This document shows positions 40,831-46,126 of a stretch of DNA of 46,126 bases, one piece after another. Numbering within the stretch: the first letter of the stretch is position 1; each line of letters starts with the position of its first letter. Made by a program: the position numbers and the translations under genes. The notes under the pieces are model-generated. The model was not told the origin of the DNA. It did not search any database and was given only the letters and a program-made list of their open reading frames with translations. Source of the DNA: JANWLD01 sp036278875 (GTDB lineage Bacteria > Patescibacteriota > Saccharimonadia > Saccharimonadales > 2-12-FULL-41-12); contig DASUKF010000037.1 of NCBI GenBank assembly GCA_036278875.1, positions 1 to 46,126 of the forward strand, read 5' to 3'.

Positions 40831-40906
40831 AGGGGTATAGTGTCAGTGGCTAGCACGCAGGTCTCCAAAACCTGAAGGCCGGGTTCAAGTCCTGGTACCC
40901 CTGCCA
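40831..40906 (+). tRNA. trnW: tRNA-Trp (anticodon CCA)
   Basis: Acceptor AGGGGTA/TACCCCT, discriminator G and encoded CCA; anticodon arm CAGGT-CTCCAAA-ACCTG gives CCA; T arm GGGTTCAAGTCC. Confidence 0.95.
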
Positions 40907-40917
40907 AACCGGATTTT

Positions 40918-40988
40918 GCGGCCTTTCGGCCAGAACGCGCCAGCTCCGCTGGCGGGCGGGGCCGCTTCACTCATTTTCTTCGAAAATG
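40918..40988 (+). other. Cluster of three perfect hairpins after tRNA-Trp
   Basis: GGCC-TTTC-GGCC (40920-40931), CGCCAGC-TCC-GCTGGCG (40938-40954) and CATTTTC-TTC-GAAAATG (40972-40988). GCGGCC (40918-40923) can also pair with GGCCGC (40959-40964), enclosing the first two. GC content is well above the surroundings. No reading frame is evident. It could be a terminator/processing region for the tRNA, a small RNA or a REP-like repeat. The rest of the gap to 41152 shows nothing else. Confidence 0.5.
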
Positions 40989-41152
40989 GTTCTCGCATTG
41001 TTCAATATTTGCTGCCAGGAAACGAATTTTCTCGCACCAAAGTCTATAACCTACTATTTTTTCAAGCAATTGTCTGTTAGCAAATTCACAGAAAGTTGTT
41101 TTAAAAGCTGATAATCTGGGCTCACGGAATTATATAGGCGGAGGGTAGCAGT

Positions 41153-41860
41153 ATGAACTTGAAGAAAACTGCGAGCGGTATCCAATACAAATGGAATCAT
41201 CTGCGCCCTCAGTCTTTGCATTTTTACCTGAAGGGAAGAAGCCACAGAAAGATAGGTGCTTTCGCTACCAGTAGGTACTTCCAGTTCGTGAACATGGTAA
41301 GCCGGGATATTAATATGCTTGCCGGCGAACTGAATATGTCGGCTATGGACATATCCGACTCTATGGCCAGCATCGTTTCCCGCCCTTATGTTCACCCCCT
41401 AGAGAATGAAAAAACCGCAGACAGAGAAGAAAAAAGAAGGGACCGCCTGGATGAAGCCGTCAGACAGTCCAACGAGATGTTGGCCGAAGCTACTACCGTA
41501 TTCCCGTTCACGCTGTTTCCGGACACTGTAACGCTAGACCGGAAAAAACTGGTCATAACACAGCGCAGCTTCTTTATGACAGGCAAGGTTCTTTCCATAC
41601 AGATTGAGGAAATACTTAATATATCCGTGAATGTGGGACCGTTTTTCGGCTCGCTTCATATCGCTATCAGGGGACTTACCAGCGAAGACCACTTCGACGT
41701 CAGCTACCTCTGGAGAAAGGATGCTATACATCTGAAGCATATGATTGAAGGCTACATCATAGCGAAAAAGGAAGAAATCAAGACAGGGCGCATGCAGAAG
41801 GAAGAGCTTATCCATAAGCTTGTAAAGCTCGGGAGCGACTCCAACCCTGAAAGGCTTTAA
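41153..41860 (+). CDS. Hypothetical protein with PH-like domain
   Basis: 235 residues, soluble. A charged helical N-terminal half (about 1-110) includes EEKRRDRLDEAVRQSNEM, followed by a beta-rich segment (FPDTVTLDRKKLVITQRSFFM...IEEILNISVNVGPFFGSLHIAIRG) that resembles bacterial PH-type domains, and a C-terminal helix. Function unknown. GGAGGG lies 7 nt before the ATG. Confidence 0.7.
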   Translation: MNLKKTASGIQYKWNHLRPQSLHFYLKGRSHRKIGAFATSRYFQFVNMVSRDINMLAGELNMSAMDISDSMASIVSRPYVHPLENEKTADREEKRRDRLDEAVRQSNEMLAEATTVFPFTLFPDTVTLDRKKLVITQRSFFMTGKVLSIQIEEILNISVNVGPFFGSLHIAIRGLTSEDHFDVSYLWRKDAIHLKHMIEGYIIAKKEEIKTGRMQKEELIHKLVKLGSDSNPERL

Positions 41861-41874
41861 TCTTTCTTACCTGC

Positions 41875-42516
41875 CTACCTGATACCAAGCTTTGAGGTGC
41901 ATGCAGGCCACGCGCCCCAGCCCTGCCGGGACTGCAGTATCTTGGCCCGTGCTATTTGCTCTGACCTGCTTGCCTGGCTTGGCAAGCCGCTGCCACCTGC
42001 CGCGCGCCAGCTGGACGCCGTGAACTGAAGCCCGCCGTAGTATCCGTTGCCCGTATTGATACTCCAGTTTCCTCCCGATTCACAAGCGGCTATCTTGTCC
42101 CAAACACTCCCGCTAGAGGGACTGTATGCCCGCATACTATAAGGCTGCGGACTTGGACTTATGCGCCGGTCCGACACGTTGGACATGACCGTTGGAACCG
42201 TATGGGTCACACCTTCAAGCGGTCTGGACTTCAACTTCTCGTCTTTGGACGGTATCCTAAGTTTCTCGCCGGTGAAAATCACATCGGGATCTTTTATCTT
42301 TGCGTTCGCATAAAATATGCGCGGATAGGTGGTCTTGTTCTTTTTGGCGATTTTCGTAAGCGTGTCGCCTGTCTTTACCGTGATTTTTTTAGGATTTTTA
42401 TGTTTTTGTGCTTGAACTGTCTTATTCTTTCCAGTCTGCGCATGCACTTTTGCGCCTCCTGCGTTAACTGTAAGCATGCTAATAAATAGCATAGCTAAGA
42501 TAGCGAATAATCGCAT
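41875..42516 (-). CDS. Secreted LysM-Rpf muralytic enzyme (resuscitation-promoting-factor-like)
   Basis: 213 residues. Signal peptide (about 1-26, cleavage near VHAQ), LysM domain (about 45-88, ITVKTGDTLTKIAKKN...IFTGEKLRIPS), Pro/Ser linker, and a C-terminal Rpf/transglycosylase-like domain (about 137-207) with VWDKIAACESGGNW (catalytic Glu146), GYYGGLQFTASSW and QGWGAWPAC. Rpf domains cleave peptidoglycan and are otherwise typical of Actinobacteria, the hosts of known TM7 episymbionts. AGGAGGG before the ATG, and a long leader upstream. Confidence 0.93.
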   Translation of the reverse strand: MRLFAILAMLFISMLTVNAGGAKVHAQTGKNKTVQAQKHKNPKKITVKTGDTLTKIAKKNKTTYPRIFYANAKIKDPDVIFTGEKLRIPSKDEKLKSRPLEGVTHTVPTVMSNVSDRRISPSPQPYSMRAYSPSSGSVWDKIAACESGGNWSINTGNGYYGGLQFTASSWRAAGGSGLPSQASRSEQIARAKILQSRQGWGAWPACTSKLGIR

Positions 42517-42651
42517 CTACCCTCCTTGTTTACAAACTGTTTATAGTCTTATTAATATTTTGTCGTCACACTCTGATTCGGACGACGTAGCGGATTTCGG
42601 GTTAATCCCCTTTTTGTACTCACTCCACTTCACACATGGAAAAAAGCACGA
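42517..42651 (-). other. Structured 5' leader of the Rpf-like gene
   Basis: About 135 nt between the promoter and the start. On the minus strand it can form GGATT-AACCCGA-AATCC and a longer stem GTCGTC...GACGAC around CGAATCAGAGTGT, then an AT-rich stretch and the Shine-Dalgarno. It does not match a riboswitch class I can name; rpf genes of Actinobacteria often carry c-di-AMP riboswitches, but the conserved bases of that class are not seen. Confidence 0.45.
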
Positions 42652-42657
42652 AATCTT

Positions 42658-42685
42658 ATACTACACGCTGGGGAATGAGTGTCAA
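42658..42685 (-). promoter_or_regulatory. Promoter of the Rpf-like gene
   Basis: TTGACA (42680-42685), 16-nt spacer, TAGTAT (42658-42663) on the minus strand; TATAAG with a 19-nt spacer is the alternative. Start near 42651. Confidence 0.6.
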
Positions 42686-42762
42686 CCCGCTTGTGGAAAA
42701 GCTCCGGCCTGCAAGGTGTTATAGGGGTGTTGTTATATTTGTAGCGAGCTTTGTGCTGAAGC

Positions 42763-43386
42763 CTAAGCTTTGCCGCCTGAAGCCCTGATTTGTTTGGATA
42801 TGACTTTGCCTTTGTTTGATACCTCGTATACCAAAAGTTCGCCAGTACCTATCTCGATTTCATGAACCTTGTCATCAGCCACATTTTCCAGATGTTTCAT
42901 AAGTGCACGCAGACTGTTCCCGTGCGCCGCTATTATTATGTTCCTACCGTCTTTCAAATCTTTTTCTATACGCTTTTCATAATAAGGAAGTACTCGTGCA
43001 TGGACGTCTTTCAGGCTTTCGCCGTTCGGTACCGGGTAGTCCCAGGAGCGCCGGAGCCTGATAAATTCTTCTTCACCTATTTCTTTGGCAACTTCCCACT
43101 TGTTCTTACCGGTATAGTCGCCATAATCCCGCTCATTTAGCGAACCATGCTCGTCGGTTTTAAGCTCCGTGTGTTTTAACGCCTGCTTTATTTCATCAAG
43201 GGTCTGCTGAGCTCTTGACAGCTTGGAAGTATAGGCACCATGCAGAGAAATATCCCTTAGATGTACAGCAGCTTTGCGGGCTTCTTCCCGGCCTCTTTCG
43301 GTTAACGGGACATCGACTTGTCCGGTCCATTTCCCAAGAGCATTCCACTCCGATTGGCCATGGCGCACCAGAACAAGATAAGCCAT
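42763..43386 (-). CDS. gpmA: 2,3-bisphosphoglycerate-dependent phosphoglycerate mutase
   Basis: 207 residues, slightly short. Phospho-His motif LVRHGQSEWNALGKWTGQ, SLNERDYGDYTGKNK, VPNGESLKDVHAR and second His in AAHGNSLRAL. Interconverts 3- and 2-phosphoglycerate, directly before enolase in glycolysis. It starts on the last base of the eno stop (TAATG), so the two are coupled. Confidence 0.96.
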   Translation of the reverse strand: MAYLVLVRHGQSEWNALGKWTGQVDVPLTERGREEARKAAVHLRDISLHGAYTSKLSRAQQTLDEIKQALKHTELKTDEHGSLNERDYGDYTGKNKWEVAKEIGEEEFIRLRRSWDYPVPNGESLKDVHARVLPYYEKRIEKDLKDGRNIIIAAHGNSLRALMKHLENVADDKVHEIEIGTGELLVYEVSNKGKVISKQIRASGGKA

Positions 43387-44666
43387 TATTTAAGCGCCTC
43401 TTTACCGGCAAATACCGCTTCGGGGCCCAATTCTTCATTTATTCTTAGTAGTTCGTTGTACTTCGCGACCCTGTCCGTACGGCTAAGACTTCCTGTCTTT
43501 ATCTGGCCGGTGCCCATGCCTACCGCCAAATGCGCTATTGTGGCGTCCTCGGTTTCACCCGAGCGGTGAGATATGACAGCCTTCCATCCGGCATGTTTGG
43601 CCATATTTACCGTTTCGATAGTTTCGCTAAGGGTTCCTATCTGGTTAAGCTTTATCAGTATGGAGTTCGCAGCTTTATTTTGTATGCCTTTTTTTAAAAA
43701 TTCCGGATTAGTCACAAGCAAATCGTCGCCCACAAGCTGGATCTTATCCCCTAACGCCGTGGTAAGTTTCTTCCAGCCGCCCCAGTCTTCTTCTCCCAGG
43801 CCATCCTCTATGGAAACGATCGGAAACTCCGTACAGAGCTTTTTGTAATAGCCGATCATTTCATCATTGGTCAGTTTTCGATTTTCTGTTTTCAAATCAT
43901 ATCTTCCTTCATCCAGCAATTCACTGCCGGCAACGTCCAAGGCTATCACTATATCGCTACCCGGTTTATAGCCGGATTTTTTAACGGCCTCGGTTATAAG
44001 CTCCAGGGCCTCGGCATTGCCTTTTTTGACAGCCGGAGCATATCCGCCCTCGTCGCCGACAGTCGTCCCGTAGCCCCTGGCAGAAAGTACTTGGGAAAGG
44101 TTGTGAAAAATCTCGGCACCCATGCGTATGCATCCCGCAAAATCTTTGGCCCCTTTAGGCATAATCATAAATTCCTGGATATCGGTGCTGTTCGAGGCAT
44201 GCTTGCCGCCGTTTATGATGTTCATCATAGGAAGTGGCAAAACCAACTCGGTGTTACCGCCAAGTTCGGCTATATAACGATACAATGGCATATTTTTTGT
44301 TTTGGCAGACGCTTTGGCGACCGCTAAGGAAACGGCCAGTATGGCATTTGCCCCCAGCCGGCCTTTATTTTTCGTGCCGTCAAGATCGATCATCAGCCTG
44401 TCAATTTCCGACTGGGCGTCAGACTGCTTTCCTATCAATAATTGTTTTATTTCGGTATTTATACCGTCAACGGCTTTTGATACGCCTTTTCCGCCGAACT
44501 CACTATAGCCGTCGCGCAACTCAACAGCTTCATGGCTGCCGGTACTGGCACCCGACGGCACTGCCGCACGGCCCATTGTTCCGTCGGACAAAATAACATC
44601 CGATTCAACGGTCGGATAACCCCTGCTGTCTAAGATGTACCTGGCATGAATATCAGATATTTTCAT
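43386..44666 (-). CDS. eno: Enolase
   Basis: 426 residues, normal. ILDSRGYPTVESDV, GASTGSHEAVELRD, metal ligands in ALDVAGSE, SIEDGLGEEDW and VGDDLLVTN, catalytic Lys in ILIKLNQIGT, SHRSGETEDATIAHLAVG. 2-phosphoglycerate to phosphoenolpyruvate. AGGAG before the ATG. Confidence 0.98.
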   Translation of the reverse strand: MKISDIHARYILDSRGYPTVESDVILSDGTMGRAAVPSGASTGSHEAVELRDGYSEFGGKGVSKAVDGINTEIKQLLIGKQSDAQSEIDRLMIDLDGTKNKGRLGANAILAVSLAVAKASAKTKNMPLYRYIAELGGNTELVLPLPMMNIINGGKHASNSTDIQEFMIMPKGAKDFAGCIRMGAEIFHNLSQVLSARGYGTTVGDEGGYAPAVKKGNAEALELITEAVKKSGYKPGSDIVIALDVAGSELLDEGRYDLKTENRKLTNDEMIGYYKKLCTEFPIVSIEDGLGEEDWGGWKKLTTALGDKIQLVGDDLLVTNPEFLKKGIQNKAANSILIKLNQIGTLSETIETVNMAKHAGWKAVISHRSGETEDATIAHLAVGMGTGQIKTGSLSRTDRVAKYNELLRINEELGPEAVFAGKEALK

Positions 44667-44711
44667 GCTTGCTCCTGATTTCGCTTACATTATAGCAGGT
44701 CAGGTATAGGA

Positions 44712-44918
44712 CTATTTCTTACGCGGTTTGACTTCGTTGCGGCCCAGGTTTTTCTTGGTTTCGACATAAAGCACATGTTTTCGTGCGATAGGGTCATATT
44801 TGCGAAGCTGTAGTTTATCGGGCGTATTCATAGTATTTTTGCGGGTATAGTAAGTACGATGCCCGGTTTCTTCGGACACTAATCCAACCAATTTCCGTTT
44901 ATCGCTTTTTTTCGCCAT
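44712..44918 (-). CDS. rpmG: 50S ribosomal protein L33, cysteine-free form
   Basis: 68 residues, longer than the usual 49-55 owing to terminal extensions. RTYYTRKNTMNTPDKLQLRKYDP and HVLYVETK are L33 signatures; the two CxxC pairs of the zinc form are absent. TGA-TAAGAT ends 8 nt before the ATG with no Shine-Dalgarno. Confidence 0.93.
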   Translation of the reverse strand: MAKKSDKRKLVGLVSEETGHRTYYTRKNTMNTPDKLQLRKYDPIARKHVLYVETKKNLGRNEVKPRKK

Positions 44919-44958
44919 GACTTAAAATCTTATCAGATTAACTCTTCTCTGTAAATAC

Positions 44959-45033
<75 letters not shown>

Positions 45034-45061
45034 AATTTTGCTAATAAATAGTAGCAAAATT
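45034..45061. terminator. 10-bp hairpin between lipoprotein gene and tRNA-Thr
   Basis: AATTTTGCTA and TAGCAAAATT pair perfectly around an 8-nt loop, 22 nt after the lipoprotein stop and touching the tRNA 5' end. A likely terminator for the lipoprotein mRNA or an RNase P-processing context for the tRNA. Confidence 0.6.
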
Positions 45062-45083
45062 AATCTGTTTTTGCTAGGAATGG

Positions 45084-45527
45084 CTATTTATTGGCCGAAG
45101 CAGTAGCCACCGGTGACGGATTAAAATTCACGCAATTTAACTCGTCGGAAGCGTCCACCGGCGGAAGTCCTTCGTCGATGTTCTGTATATAGAATTCAGT
45201 CTCGCTCTCGTTAAGTTTTACAAGAGTATCTTCGTCGATCAAATCAGATCTGAGCTGAGTTCGCAGGGTACCGTACTCTCCTATTTTTTGCGTAAGCTCG
45301 TCCAACTCTTTTTCCGTACGCTTGCCTTCACAGTACACTACATCACTTGCCAGTAGTTCTCCGTAAGCTCTTCCGGTCTTTTGCTTTAAAGTAAGTTGCG
45401 GTTTGGCCGTCTTTTCGGTCTTTGATTCATCATCTCCGCCGCCTCCGCAACCTGCTATAACTAACGCCGCGGCAGCAGCAGTCATGCCGTACATGATTCT
45501 GCTTTGTCTAAGCCGTTCAAATCTCAT
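45084..45527 (-). CDS. Putative lipoprotein
   Basis: 147 residues. A lipoprotein signal ending in ALVIAGC (lipobox, lipidated Cys near residue 27), a GGGGDDESKTEK linker and a small helical domain with two further Cys (VVYCEGK, ELNCVNF) that could form a disulfide. No family recognised; surface-exposed by inference. Confidence 0.8.
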   Translation of the reverse strand: MRFERLRQSRIMYGMTAAAAALVIAGCGGGGDDESKTEKTAKPQLTLKQKTGRAYGELLASDVVYCEGKRTEKELDELTQKIGEYGTLRTQLRSDLIDEDTLVKLNESETEFYIQNIDEGLPPVDASDELNCVNFNPSPVATASANK

Positions 45528-45610
45528 AGAACATTATAATAGTGCCCGTTTAATAAATTTGCAAGCTTGAGCAATATATTTTATTCAATCTGGTAAATCT
45601 ACCTCCTTTT

Positions 45611-45619
45611 TGCTACAAT
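45611..45619 (+). promoter_or_regulatory. Extended -10 promoter of the tRNA-Thr/tRNA-Tyr pair
   Basis: TGC then TACAAT (45614-45619); no good -35. The tRNA-Thr starts 23 nt later. Matches the motif before the M15 peptidase gene at 15369-15377. Confidence 0.5.
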
Positions 45620-45642
45620 TTACTACTGTCATAATGAAAATT

Positions 45643-45719
45643 GCCACCTTAGCTCAGCTGGTTAGAGCGGCTGTTTTGTAAACAGTAGGTCGTCGGTTCG
45701 AATCCGACAGGTGGCTCCA
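45643..45719 (+). tRNA. trnT: tRNA-Thr (anticodon TGT)
   Basis: Acceptor GCCACCT/AGGTGGC, encoded CCA, anticodon loop TTTGTAA giving TGT, T arm GTCGGTTCGAATCCGAC. Confidence 0.95.
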
Positions 45720-45728
45720 GTTAACAAT

Positions 45729-45814
45729 GCAGGGTTAGTGAAGCGGGCAAACACGTCAGACTGTAAATCTGATGGCTTATGCCTTCGTAGGTTCGAATCC
45801 TACACCCTGCACCA
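45729..45814 (+). tRNA. trnY: tRNA-Tyr (anticodon GTA)
   Basis: 86 nt, class II with a long variable arm (GGCTTATGCC). Acceptor GCAGGGT/ACCCTGC, encoded CCA, anticodon arm TCAGA-CTGTAAA-TCTGA. Only 9 nt after tRNA-Thr, so co-transcribed. Confidence 0.95.
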
Positions 45815-45828
45815 AATTTAAAAATATA

Positions 45829-46017
45829 ATGAAATTTGTCATCGGCCTTGCAACCTTTTGTATTACATTCTTTGTTTGTTTTTTCACCTTGGCTTATATC
45901 GTTCCTCTAGTAGATTCATCCGTTAAGAAAGATCCTGACGCCGGTGTAGTATATGGCCCGTTCGCAGTGTTGGTAAATCCCGTCCCTAGAAAATGCTCCA
46001 GAGGTGCTGGTTGGTGA
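45829..46017 (+). CDS. Small single-span membrane protein
   Basis: 62 residues: one long hydrophobic segment (about 3-30) and a short polar tail with DSSVKKDPDAG and VYGPFAVLVNP. No family recognised. It starts 14 nt after tRNA-Tyr and could ride on that transcript. Its last 11 codons overlap the convergent edge gene. Confidence 0.5.
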   Translation: MKFVIGLATFCITFFVCFFTLAYIVPLVDSSVKKDPDAGVVYGPFAVLVNPVPRKCSRGAGW

Positions 46018-46126
46018 CTTCGTGGTGATACAGTATCTCGGATTCTTTGATGATATCGCCTAGCTCCTTGGGGTTTCGGTGTGCTGATGCGACCTTGTAT
46101 TCAAGGTATTTAGCTTTGCTGGACCT
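45986..46126 (-). CDS. C-terminal end of an unidentified protein (cut by window edge)
   Basis: The minus frame is open from the right edge to a TAG at 45986-45988, 46 residues ending TNQHLWSIF. The sequence (KAKYLEYKVASAHRNPKELG) is well-mixed and protein-like. Too little remains to name a family. Confidence 0.6.
   Translation of the reverse strand, partial: RSSKAKYLEYKVASAHRNPKELGDIIKESEILYHHEVTNQHLWSIF

Noticed and set aside
42517..42651. c-di-AMP (ydaO) riboswitch before the Rpf-like gene
   Set aside because: Position fits, but I cannot find the conserved core bases of that class in the leader.

Overview
The window reads as a chromosomal segment of an ultra-small Patescibacteria/CPR bacterium, most likely Candidatus Saccharibacteria (TM7). 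No 16S gene is present, so this rests on protein features: a DnaX without its zinc module, a long lysine/glutamate-rich N-terminal extension on ribosomal protein L1, very tight gene packing (1-23 nt overlaps), an Rpf-like muralytic enzyme, and a sortase in an otherwise reduced gene set. Translation fits the standard code. No IS element, integrase, prophage block, CRISPR array or replication origin was seen, and no stretch over 300 bases lacks a gene or RNA.

Layout. 1-2016 (minus): the start of carA, a small membrane protein, a protein built from six 22-residue repeats, and an unknown gene. 2187-11501: a cell-surface block with a processive-type GT2 synthase overlapping a GH18 chitinase-like protein with two chitin-binding modules, a 54-residue protein that is almost only an LPNTG sorting signal behind a near-consensus promoter, two NodB polysaccharide deacetylases, a second GT2, a sortase, a possible double-psi-barrel wall protein and a holin-like protein. 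11640-14966: a redox block (DoxX-like, FMN-binding protein, ApbE, and an RnfD/NqrB-like membrane domain fused to an NAD(P)H:flavin reductase). 15229-20552: tRNA-Gln, an M15 peptidase, an alpha/beta hydrolase, two GT4 enzymes and an AI-2E family permease. 20553-28563 (minus): cysS, a DHH phosphoesterase, recR, ybaB, a polytopic membrane protein, dnaB, dnaX and a conserved unknown gene.

28710-37604 holds two ribosomal operons, rplJL with an L10 leader and secE-nusG-rplKA, on either side of a deoxynucleotide block: a thymidylate kinase fused to tandem ThyX-like domains, a dCMP deaminase, a ThyA homologue with an Asn-to-Asp change at the base-specificity position, DHFR, and a Dcd/dUTPase-fold enzyme lacking the deaminase glutamate. 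37706-46126 holds an orphan histidine kinase, a YgjP-like metalloprotein, a P-loop kinase, tRNA-Trp, a LysM-Rpf muralytic enzyme behind a 135-nt leader, gpmA-eno, rpmG, a lipoprotein, three more tRNAs and two edge genes.

Themes. (1) Surface glycan synthesis, deacetylation, hydrolysis and sortase anchoring are grouped. (2) A dTTP-supply module has altered active sites. (3) About a dozen genes have a -10 hexamer 6-10 nt before the start codon and no Shine-Dalgarno sequence, suggesting frequent leaderless transcripts. (4) The structural zinc sites of DnaX and RecR are lost, and L33 is the cysteine-free form.
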